Assembly (NCBI GenBank): GCA_964549475.1
Contig: CAZJXH010000109.1
Location: forward strand, 1-11,605
Source: JBBQKF01 sp964549475
Lineage (GTDB): Bacteria > Bacillota > Clostridia > Saccharofermentanales > UBA5734
Direction: 5' to 3'
DNA length: 11,605 nucleotides
The notes under the pieces were generated by a model that was given only the letters and a program-made list of their open reading frames with translations, did no database searches and was not told the origin of the DNA. Each line of letters begins with the position of its first letter. The first letter of the stretch is position 1. This document shows positions 1-5,965 of this stretch, in pieces. Both the position numbers and the translations under genes were made by a program.

Positions 1-1
1 G

Positions 2-355
2 GCCGTCGTGGAGGATTTGAAGAAGGTTTACCCCCTTTTTATTAAAGGGCTAAAAAAGTGAACGCGCCTTGAAGCGGATCCGACTATTTTCTATGTGGAA
101 CAATATCTCAAACCCAATATCTCCGGAGATAAAAACCGATACAACGCCTATTATAATACGTATAAATGCAGCGCCCTTCCGGCGGGTGCTATCTGCAATC
201 CCGGAACCGACGCGCTGAAAGCCGCTGTTTCTCCGGCGGACACGACATTTCTGTATTTTGTCACCGACAAGTCCGGGATTTTTTATTTTGCTGACACGTG
301 GGAGCAGCATGTCGCAAACTGCAAAACAGCCGGGGTGACACCTCCCGCCGGCTGA
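2..355 (+). CDS. mltG: MltG-type endolytic transglycosylase, C-terminal part, broken by an in-frame stop
   Basis: MltG cleaves nascent peptidoglycan glycan strands at the outer face of the cytoplasmic membrane. Only the C-terminal end lies in the window. From about position 62 the frame reads RLEADPT, then NAYYNTYKC, LPAGAICNPG, DALKAAVSPADT and LYFVTDKSG, which is the conserved C-terminal block of the YceG/MltG family (usually LQSDPT, NTY, GLPPGPICNPG, AALNPA, YLYFV). The same frame is open from base 2 but has a TGA at 59-61. Family members have Gly-Met at this point (as in RLKKGMRLEADPT), so the TGA most likely replaces a GGA codon. The residues just before the stop match the family poorly. 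Either the gene is decayed, or the bases near this edge are sequencing or assembly errors. A 7-base inverted repeat (327-333/348-354) overlaps the stop but has no T-run. Identity is sure; intactness is not. Confidence 0.8.
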
Positions 356-379
356 CCGGCCGGACCTGCGGTCACCGGG

Positions 380-409
380 CTGACATGCTATTACGATTCC
401 TCATATGAA
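380..409 (+). promoter_or_regulatory. Possible sigma-A promoter for the pentapeptide-repeat gene
   Basis: CTGACA at 380-385 and TATGAA at 404-409 are separated by 18 bases, and a GGAGGG ribosome site follows at 421. The spacing is acceptable and both boxes are near consensus. The resulting leader would be short (about 20 bases). This is a pattern match only. Confidence 0.3.
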
Positions 410-434
410 TACAATCGTTTGGAGGGTGAAATCA

Positions 435-1085
435 ATGAAGATCATGAAACCTGCCATTTCACAAAATCTGGAACCGATGGAGGATTTTCTGGATGCGATT
501 GATCTTGCCAGGGAAGAAGAAAGCGATGTTACCGCCAGATACATCAAAGAGATTGCTTTTACCGATATGGATTTCTCGAAAGTCTGTTTCCGGGAAAGCC
601 TCTTTGAAAATTGTAAATTCAATCATTGCATTTTTCGAAAGACGGATTTTCTTGATGTTGTTTTTAAATCCTGCGATTTTTCAAATAGTGATTTCAGCGA
701 CGGGTATTTCAACCGATGCCGATTCGATTCCTGCAAAGGGGTCGGAGCCAATCTGCAAAATAGCAGTCTGAAATATTTGTCCATGATCGGCAGCAATTTT
801 GCCTATGCGAATTTTGCCAATGCAAAGCTGAAAACGGTTCTGATTCACGAAACGGACTTGAGCGATGCGAATTTCGAAGAATGTAAATTACAGGAGCTCG
901 AACTGGATGATGTCAAGCTCATCCATGCGAGTTTTTTTAGAACGCCCCTTAAAGGAGTGGATTTCACCAATGCCTGGATCGACCGGATGATCGTATCCGG
1001 CGAGGAACTGAAAGGCGCGATTGTCAATGCCTCCCAGGCAGCGGATCTGGCGAGGCTGCTTGGGCTGATCGTGAAGCAATCATGA
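435..1085 (+). CDS. Pentapeptide-repeat protein (216 aa)
   Basis: The protein should fold as a right-handed quadrilateral beta-helix. From about residue 40 to 185 it has repeats of the A(D/N)LXX type, with Phe or Leu every five residues: TDMDFSKVCF, ENCKFNHCIF, KTDFLDVVF, SNFAYANFANAKL, ETDLSDANF, GVDFTNAW. The end (residues 188-213, EELKGAIV then SQAADLARLLGL) resembles the C-terminal cap helix of Qnr/MfpA-like and clostridial pentapeptide proteins. Some relatives mimic DNA and protect gyrase, but most have no known role, and none is claimed here. ATG 435 is chosen because GGAGGG at 421-426 sits 8 bases before it; an in-frame ATG at 405 lacks such a site. There is no signal peptide, so it is probably cytoplasmic. 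It stands alone between mltG and a shared terminator. Confidence 0.9.
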   Translation: MKIMKPAISQNLEPMEDFLDAIDLAREEESDVTARYIKEIAFTDMDFSKVCFRESLFENCKFNHCIFRKTDFLDVVFKSCDFSNSDFSDGYFNRCRFDSCKGVGANLQNSSLKYLSMIGSNFAYANFANAKLKTVLIHETDLSDANFEECKLQELELDDVKLIHASFFRTPLKGVDFTNAWIDRMIVSGEELKGAIVNASQAADLARLLGLIVKQS

Positions 1086-1135
1086 CTGCAAAATGCCATT
1101 GAGGCACTGCAAAATCGTTATGAAAATTGCTATAA

Positions 1136-1171
1136 AAAAGGGATATGCCGTATGGACAGCATATCCCTTTT
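1136..1171. terminator. Bidirectional rho-independent terminator
   Basis: AAAAGGGATATGC (1136-1148) and its exact reverse complement (1159-1171) form a 13-bp stem around a 10-base loop. On the minus strand the stem is followed by a run of six Ts, and on the plus strand by TTTTACTTT. It lies 50 bases after the pentapeptide gene and 51 bases after the acyl-CoA synthetase gene, so it can end both convergent transcripts. Confidence 0.9.
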
Positions 1172-1222
1172 ACTTTCGCACATAGAACGGAATCGTTGAC
1201 GTTTCCTGCTTTTGCGATCGAA

Positions 1223-2869
1223 TCAGGCGGTTCTTCTGATCTTTTTCGACGTTGTTTTCGGGAATTCCTCTTTTCGTATGATGACCTCGGAAACATGCTT
1301 ATAGGAAGGAAGCTCTTTACACAGCAGATGGATATCTTTTAAAACTTCCTTTTCGGTTTTTTCACTGTTCAGAAACACTTCAGCCAGCAGGGAGATTTCT
1401 TCTCCGTGCTCGTTTTTCATCCCTCTGACAACCACTTCTTCCAGATAATCCAGCCCCTGGATATATCCTTCGATTTCTTCCGGATAGATGTTTTTCCCGT
1501 TCTTCAATACAATCATATTTTTCTTTCTTCCCGTAATGACCAATTGGTCCTTGCTGTTGATATAGCCGTAGTCCCCGGTATAGAACCAGCCGTCCTTCAA
1601 GACTTCCGCAGTCAGTTCCGGCTGCTTGTAATAGCCAAGCATCACGATATCGCCTTTGACTGCGATTTCGCCGATTCCCTCCTCGTTCGGAGAATCAATC
1701 CTCCAGTCGATGCAGGGAAGCTTGAGTCCTGCGGTATGATAGTCATTGAAAAAATCATTGTTGGCGCATACAAGGGGGGAGCATTCAGTGATCCCGTAGC
1801 CATTGATCAGACTGATGCCGATGTCATCAAAAAATTGGCCGATTTCAGGACGGATCGGCGCTCCGCCGCAGACGATCTTCCGGAGCCTGCCGCCAAAAGA
1901 GGTGTGAATCTGCTTGAAAAGTGTTTTCCTCAAATCAATCCCGACTTTTCGCAACCCGTTGCTTACGCGGATCAGAGTCTGGAACGCTTTTTCTTTGCCT
2001 TCTTTTTTTACTGTTTTCATGATTGTCGAATAAAACACTTCAGCGAATGCAGGAACAAGATAAATATAGGATGGGTGGAAGAGCTGCAGATTTTTCAAAA
2101 CAGCTTTCAATGAATCGTTGATGCAAATGGTGGAGTGGTGGTGCAGAGAAACCAGAATCCCGCTGACGGATTCGTAGGTGTGATGGTATGGCAGCACCGA
2201 CAGGCAGGTGTCATATACTGTGGAGACCTGCATGCCGTAATAGACGCTCGAAACCAGATTGTGCTCGGAAAGCATGACCCCTTTCGATGTGCCGGTCGTA
2301 CCGGAAGTATAGACCAGGAGCTTCAGATCCCCGGGAGCGCTTGAAAGCGCATCGTATTTCTGCCGGCTGCATGTTTTGCCGTGTTCCATGAATTGATCGA
2401 ACGATTGAAAAGCTCCTTCGGCTGCACCTCGGTCGAACCCGATGAACATTTTGACGCCGGATAGTTTATCCGGATTGTCATGGAACAAATCCTCATATTT
2501 TTTATCATAAAAGACGACTTCACAACTGCTTTGATTGATGATATTGAAAATGTCCACGGGGGGCAGCTCATTGTCCATCGGAACGAAAACCCCTGCGCTT
2601 TTCAGGACGGTGAGATAGGAGACAATCCATTTATAGCTGTTTTTACCGATACAGGCGATATGGCTTTCTCCGAACCCGGCATCGGTCAGTGCCGCGCCCA
2701 GAATCTCGGTCTGCCCGATGAATTCATCGTATGTGACATGGAGGACCTCTTCTCCATTTTTGTATTTAAAAGCAATCTGTCCGCCCGCCTCGTTTTTAGC
2801 GATATCAAGCATGTCTCGAATGCTGTTGAACTTGGTTACTTCATAAAAAACCGGTTTTTTATTTGTCAT
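1223..2869 (-). CDS. AMP-forming long-chain acyl-CoA synthetase-like enzyme (ANL family, 548 aa)
   Basis: The enzyme should activate a carboxylic acid, probably a fatty acid, with ATP to an acyl-adenylate and then form a thioester, usually with CoA. All core ANL motifs are present: P-loop YTSGTTGTSKG (187-197), A5 motif NGYGITECSP (356-365), GWFYTGD (427-433), hinge GRKKNMI (447-453), NGKNIYPEE (457-465) and a C-terminal PKTTSKKIRR in which Lys542 or Lys543 is the likely catalytic lysine. The usual Gly before that lysine is replaced. The length is close to short FAA1/FadD-like ligases. No carrier domain is fused, so this is a stand-alone ligase, probably cytoplasmic or membrane-associated. 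Start: GAGAGG precedes the ATG on the minus strand. It shares the 2870-3201 spacer with the divergent XRE gene and ends at a terminator. A paralogue begins at 11258. Substrate cannot be read from sequence. Confidence 0.93.
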   Translation of the reverse strand: MTNKKPVFYEVTKFNSIRDMLDIAKNEAGGQIAFKYKNGEEVLHVTYDEFIGQTEILGAALTDAGFGESHIACIGKNSYKWIVSYLTVLKSAGVFVPMDNELPPVDIFNIINQSSCEVVFYDKKYEDLFHDNPDKLSGVKMFIGFDRGAAEGAFQSFDQFMEHGKTCSRQKYDALSSAPGDLKLLVYTSGTTGTSKGVMLSEHNLVSSVYYGMQVSTVYDTCLSVLPYHHTYESVSGILVSLHHHSTICINDSLKAVLKNLQLFHPSYIYLVPAFAEVFYSTIMKTVKKEGKEKAFQTLIRVSNGLRKVGIDLRKTLFKQIHTSFGGRLRKIVCGGAPIRPEIGQFFDDIGISLINGYGITECSPLVCANNDFFNDYHTAGLKLPCIDWRIDSPNEEGIGEIAVKGDIVMLGYYKQPELTAEVLKDGWFYTGDYGYINSKDQLVITGRKKNMIVLKNGKNIYPEEIEGYIQGLDYLEEVVVRGMKNEHGEEISLLAEVFLNSEKTEKEVLKDIHLLCKELPSYKHVSEVIIRKEEFPKTTSKKIRRTA

Positions 2870-2931
2870 AGCTTATTCCTCTCTTTTCCATCCAGTAGAA
2901 AACTGTTTATCAGATATTATTTTCCAATATT

Positions 2932-2960
2932 ATTATAAAAGAATCGCTTGAAATATTTTA
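2932..2960 (-). promoter_or_regulatory. Possible promoter of the minus-strand acyl-CoA synthetase gene
   Basis: Read on the minus strand, an exact TATAAT (2937 to 2932) lies about 65 bases before the start codon. The matching -35 position (2960 to 2955, TAAAAT) is weak. The -10 box is convincing; the whole promoter is tentative. Confidence 0.35.
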
Positions 2961-2993
2961 CCTACACCATGAAATCCGAACACTACGAAAGCA

Positions 2994-3041
2994 ACTGTCA
3001 ACAGTAGAGAAAAACAACAGGTACTCTACTGATGGTAGAGT
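2994..3041. promoter_or_regulatory. Cluster of alternating inverted repeats between divergent genes
   Basis: ACTGT-CA-ACAGT (2994-3005) is a perfect 5+5 inverted repeat. It overlaps AGTAGAG (3003-3009), which is complementary to CTCTACT (3024-3030). That in turn lies in ACTCTAC-TGATG-GTAGAGT (3023-3041), a 7-bp stem with a 5-base loop. The middle arm can therefore pair with either neighbour. The cluster lies between the acyl-CoA synthetase and the XRE regulator genes and upstream of both candidate promoters. It could be a pair of operator sites sharing a CTACTG core. No regulator is identified. The rest of the 2870-3201 spacer holds two candidate promoters and three TTGTGA repeats. Confidence 0.45.
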
Positions 3042-3083
3042 GCCCTGCAAATCGGCTTTGAAACAACAAAAATCGGAGAAATA

Positions 3084-3112
3084 TTGGCATTTTGATGCAT
3101 TTTGTGATAAAT
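3084..3112 (+). promoter_or_regulatory. Possible promoter of the XRE regulator gene
   Basis: TTGGCA (3084-3089) and ATAAAT (3107-3112) are 17 bases apart. TTGTGA occurs three times nearby (3102-3107, 3133-3138, 3150-3155), the first overlapping the -10 box, which could be regulator sites. Alternatives exist in this AT-rich stretch, so confidence is low. Confidence 0.3.
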
Positions 3113-3201
3113 TAGTATGTGTAAATATTTATTTGTGAAATCAGACAAATTGTGAGAATCAAAGCTTTAAAAAAGCGCTTTGCAAGGAGAAATCAAGAGC
3201 A

Positions 3202-3942
3202 ATGCAAAAATTGAACCAGATAATTGCAAAAAACATCACCGACTTGCGAAAATCAATGCAGCTGACACAAGCCGAGCTTGCTGAAAAGTTGAATTATTCG
3301 GATAAAGCAATTTCTAAATGGGAAAGAGCCGAATCGATTCCAGACATCTCTATTCTGAAACGGATCGCGGATCTGTTTGGAGTCACGGTGGATTATCTGT
3401 TGGAAGAGGAGCACGCAGAAAACGAGAAAAAGCCGAATATCATTTCTGCGCAGGAAAAGAAGAACAAACTGATCGTTTCTTTGCTGGCAACGGCCCTTGT
3501 CTGGCTGATCGCCACCATGGTTTTTGTATATCTCGGTCTTTATATGAAAGACATTCATAATTTATGGATTATTTATGTTTATGCTTTGCCAGTAACATTT
3601 GTCGTGCTGCTTATCTTCAATTCAATCTGGGGGAAGAAGAGAAGAAACTTTGCCATCATTTCTCTGCTGGTCTGGAGTGTATTGCTGTCTGTATATCTGG
3701 CGCTTTTCTCCTACAACATCTGGCTGATCTTCGTGATTGGAATTCCCACACAAGTTATTATCGGATTATGGTCCGGGATCAAACTGAACAATTTTAAATC
3801 GACGAATAAACCAGCGAATAAACCAGCGAATAAACCGTCAGACAAATCAGAAGACAAATCAGCAGACAAATCAGCAGACAAATCAGCAGACAAGCCAGGG
3901 AACAGAATAAATAAAAAACAGAACACTGGAATTGAAATGTAA
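3202..3942 (+). CDS. XRE-family regulator with four membrane segments and a charged repeat tail (246 aa)
   Basis: Residues 6-66 are a Cro/C1-type helix-turn-helix: LTQAELAEKLNYSDKAISKWE is the recognition unit, followed by PDISILKRIADLFGVTVDYLL. After a charged linker come four predicted membrane helices (about 89-112, 121-142, 149-170, 172-192), so the DNA-binding domain is tethered to the inner face of the membrane. This layout is common in Clostridia; such proteins are thought to sense envelope or membrane signals, but the ligand here is unknown. The tail (202-233) is a tetrapeptide repeat, NKPA then DKSA, ending in a Lys-rich segment. Start: AAGGAG at 3184-3189 is 12 bases upstream of the ATG, a somewhat long spacing. 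It is divergent to the acyl-CoA synthetase gene and upstream of a membrane-protein gene; either could be its target. Confidence 0.88.
   Translation: MQKLNQIIAKNITDLRKSMQLTQAELAEKLNYSDKAISKWERAESIPDISILKRIADLFGVTVDYLLEEEHAENEKKPNIISAQEKKNKLIVSLLATALVWLIATMVFVYLGLYMKDIHNLWIIYVYALPVTFVVLLIFNSIWGKKRRNFAIISLLVWSVLLSVYLALFSYNIWLIFVIGIPTQVIIGLWSGIKLNNFKSTNKPANKPANKPSDKSEDKSADKSADKSADKPGNRINKKQNTGIEM
3805..3900 (+). repeat. 12-bp in-frame tandem repeat (8 units) in the XRE gene
   Basis: Eight units of 12 bases encode NKPA, NKPA, NKPS, DKSE, DKSA, DKSA, DKSA and DKPG. The later units (GACAAATCAGCA) are almost identical, which suggests recent slippage. Since 12 is a multiple of 3, copy changes keep the frame and alter only tail length and charge. 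Confidence 0.95.
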
Positions 3943-3967
3943 ATAAAGAGATATCAATTAAATCCAA

Positions 3968-4038
3968 TGGAACAAGTTAATATTTTGCAATAAGGATCAA
4001 TAAATTTGTAACTATCCTATTCAAAATTGATTGTTCCA
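3968..4038. repeat. Long imperfect inverted repeat / stem-loop
   Basis: The left arm (3968-3997) and right arm (4014-4038) pair over almost their full length with a few bulges. Perfect blocks are TGGAACAA with TTGTTCCA at the base, ATTTTG with CAAAAT in the middle, and GGAT with ATCC at the top. The loop is 16 bases. It lies 25 bases after the XRE stop codon, lacks a clean T-run, and its right arm overlaps the -35 position of the next promoter. It could be a 3' RNA structure, an operator or a small mobile relic. Confidence 0.6.
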
Positions 4039-4062
4039 CTCCTTTGAAAAATGTTGTATAAT
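4034..4062 (+). promoter_or_regulatory. Promoter of the four-helix membrane protein gene
   Basis: An exact TATAAT at 4057-4062 is preceded 17 bases upstream by TTCCAC (4034-4039), a poor -35. A 12-bp perfect palindrome AAATAATTATTT (4075-4086) lies just after the expected start point and could be an operator or simply AT-rich sequence. Confidence 0.45.
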
Positions 4063-4139
4063 CCCATTATTCATAAATAATTATTTGTAATTGATGATTT
4101 TTCGACATAACCATTATTTTTAAAAGGAAGGTGGACATT

Positions 4140-4883
4140 ATGCCAAAAAACAATGCAAAAAAATGGGCGATCATCTCTTCAATATTAACAATAATCGGCA
4201 TCATCATGGTGATTGCCGGGATCCTGCTGGATGATTACAATTTTTACTGGATGATCATGGTCGGACTTCTACTGGGGCTGACGTTCCTTATTTGTTTTTT
4301 TATGTTTATCGGGCAGGCGAAGCGTCTTGATCGTATGTTCCAGAAGAAAGAGCTTCTGGCGCACTGGACATTCGATACAACCGAGCAGATGGTGAAAGCC
4401 GAAGCGGAATATAGGGAGCGGAAGAAAAGGAACAGAGCCCTGCTTTTGATCGTTGTTGCTTTCTTCGTGGTGATCAGCGGTATTTTCGTGGTATTTGGAT
4501 TTGATGATTTAGAAGAGGCTTCAGGGTTCCTGGCAATCATGGGCAGTGTGCTCCTGCTGATCGTCATTGTTGCTCTTGCCGCGCCGGGTTCTGCTTATCG
4601 AAAGATGAAAAAATCGCCCCCCGAGGTTTTTGTCAGCCCGTTCAGCGCATGGGTGATGGGTGAATATACACAATGGAAAGCCCCGATGACCCGGATTACC
4701 GGCGTCAGTTTTATCAGCATTGAAAGCAATCTTTTTATTGAAGTGCAGTATGAGATTCTTCAGCGATATGGATACCAGCAGCATGTATGCCACATTCCAA
4801 TTCCTGTCGGAAGCGAAGAGCAGGCAAACTGGGTGGCGCAGACCATCGCTTCCGTGAACAATGTCCCGTATTTCCACGGATGA
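4140..4883 (+). CDS. Four-helix membrane protein of unknown function (247 aa)
   Basis: The family is not recognised. Four hydrophobic helices are visible (about 9-30, 36-57, 99-119, 128-149), arranged as two hairpins. Between them lies a charged cytoplasmic or external stretch (58-98) with LLAHWTFDTTEQMVKAEAEYRERKKR. The C-terminal 95 residues form a soluble, probably beta-rich domain, with FVSPFSAWVMGEYTQWK (164-180), an alternating FISIESNLFIEVQYEI strand pattern and VCHIPIP. The His-Trp motif after the second helix and the GEYTQWK region are the most distinctive marks for a search. ATG 4140 is preferred over in-frame GTG 4131, because AAGGAAGGTGG at 4124-4134 fits as a ribosome site only for 4140. 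It has its own TATAAT box and is followed after 103 bases by the acetolactate decarboxylase gene. Confidence 0.8.
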   Translation: MPKNNAKKWAIISSILTIIGIIMVIAGILLDDYNFYWMIMVGLLLGLTFLICFFMFIGQAKRLDRMFQKKELLAHWTFDTTEQMVKAEAEYRERKKRNRALLLIVVAFFVVISGIFVVFGFDDLEEASGFLAIMGSVLLLIVIVALAAPGSAYRKMKKSPPEVFVSPFSAWVMGEYTQWKAPMTRITGVSFISIESNLFIEVQYEILQRYGYQQHVCHIPIPVGSEEQANWVAQTIASVNNVPYFHG

Positions 4884-4935
4884 TATTAAAAGAACCAAGG
4901 AAAGAACCGTGGGTGTCAGGCTGTTAGGGAAGACT

Positions 4936-4965
4936 TTGCAGGACTGCCGTTTTCTTATCATAGAT
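4936..4965 (+). promoter_or_regulatory. Weak candidate promoter before the acetolactate decarboxylase gene
   Basis: TTGCAG (4936-4941) and ATAGAT (4960-4965) are 18 bases apart in the 103-base gap between the two genes. The gene may instead be read from the upstream promoter at 4034-4062, since no terminator is seen in the gap. Confidence 0.22.
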
Positions 4966-4986
4966 TTTTCTGAAGGGGGCTTTTTC

Positions 4987-5781
4987 ATGAAAATACGAAC
5001 AGGGATGTCGATATTTCTGGCAATCATATGTCTAGCCTTGTTATCCGGCTGTGTCAACAGTTCTGGCGGAAACAAGCCTTTGAAGGAACGAGATATTTTA
5101 TATCAGGTCTCTACAATAAATTCCCTTGTTGCAGGAAATTATGACGGAATACAGAAAGTACAGGAACTGAAAGCGAATGGAGATGTCGGCATCGGCACAT
5201 TCGATGCCCTTGACGGGGAACTTGTGATGATCGACAGCAAGGTTTATAAAGTCAAATCCACCGGAGAGGTTGAAGAAATCGGGGGTTTTGAGTCGGTTCC
5301 CTTTGCCGCCGTTACATTCTTAGATAAAGATATCTCAAAAGAAATCAGTCCTGTCATCAGTTTTGATTCCCTGAAGCTGGAATTGGATAAGCTTATTGAA
5401 AACAAAGAACTGTTCTATGCGTTTCGAATCGATGCGACATTCCAATATGTGAAAACCCGTTCAGTGCCGAAACAGCAGAAACCCTATCCGATCTTGTCGG
5501 AAGTGACAAAAAATCAGCCAACATTTGAATATAGCAACATAAAAGGCAGCCTGATCGGTTTCTGGTGCCCGGAATATGTCGGCGGCGTCAATGTTTCCGG
5601 ATATCATCTGCATTTCTTGTCGGATGATAAGACAAAAGGCGGACATCTCCTGGATGTGCGTGCGGATCAATCCAGCGTATACCTGGATGCGACCGATTCA
5701 TTTACAATGTATTTGTCTTCAAATAAAGGAGCTGCCAATATCTCGGAGATCGAAAAAGAAATCGACAAAGTGGAAAAATAA
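4987..5781 (+). CDS. budA: Acetolactate decarboxylase, lipoprotein form (264 aa)
   Basis: Acetolactate decarboxylase (BudA/AlsD) converts (S)-2-acetolactate to (R)-acetoin and CO2 at a zinc site. Family signatures are clear: VSTINSLVAGNYDG (41-54), GIGTFDALDGE (68-78), FRIDATFQYVKTRSVPKQ (146-163) and GFWCPEYVGGVNVSGYHLHF (191-210), then GGH (218-220). By comparison with the Brevibacillus enzyme, Glu78, His207, His209, His220 and Arg158 correspond to known zinc and catalytic residues, and Glu263 near the C-terminus fits the last glutamate. The N-terminus is a lipoprotein signal: MKIRTG, a hydrophobic stretch, then lipobox LSGC with Cys22. The mature enzyme should be lipid-anchored outside the membrane. 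The Brevibacillus enzyme is also secreted. ATG 4987 is chosen for its GAAGGGGG site (4972-4979) and the signal peptide; the in-frame ATG at 4861 overlaps the previous gene. No acetolactate synthase or alsR-like gene is in the window. Confidence 0.93.
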   Translation: MKIRTGMSIFLAIICLALLSGCVNSSGGNKPLKERDILYQVSTINSLVAGNYDGIQKVQELKANGDVGIGTFDALDGELVMIDSKVYKVKSTGEVEEIGGFESVPFAAVTFLDKDISKEISPVISFDSLKLELDKLIENKELFYAFRIDATFQYVKTRSVPKQQKPYPILSEVTKNQPTFEYSNIKGSLIGFWCPEYVGGVNVSGYHLHFLSDDKTKGGHLLDVRADQSSVYLDATDSFTMYLSSNKGAANISEIEKEIDKVEK

Positions 5782-5965
5782 AAATTCTGACCTCGTTTAT
5801 TCTGTTTGCTCTTTTTATTTACTCCTTGGTTTTTAATTGTTATGATGATACATGGGGGATGATCCTGTCAACAAAAAGAACATGACTGCTGCATCGTTGT
5901 TTCTTTGATCGGATGATTATGCGATTTCATGAAGCCCGATGGGAGTAATTGGAGGAACAGGCGCA

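Noticed and set aside
327..354. Hairpin at the end of mltG as a terminator
   Set aside because: The 7-bp stem overlaps the stop codon and is not followed by a T-run.
1406..2113. 235-codon plus-strand ORF inside the acyl-CoA synthetase gene
   Set aside because: It lies antisense to a complete gene with all ANL motifs. Its protein has no recognisable family features.
2845..2860. Perfect 16-bp palindrome AAAAAACCGGTTTTTT
   Set aside because: It lies inside the first codons of the acyl-CoA synthetase gene and encodes Lys-Lys-Pro. It may be chance, and its position inside the coding region argues against a terminator.
4861..4986. Longer start for the acetolactate decarboxylase gene
   Set aside because: It overlaps the previous gene, has no ribosome site and would bury the lipoprotein signal 42 residues inside the protein.
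4521..5075. 184-codon minus-strand ORF
   Set aside because: It is antisense to the membrane protein and decarboxylase genes and shows no family features.
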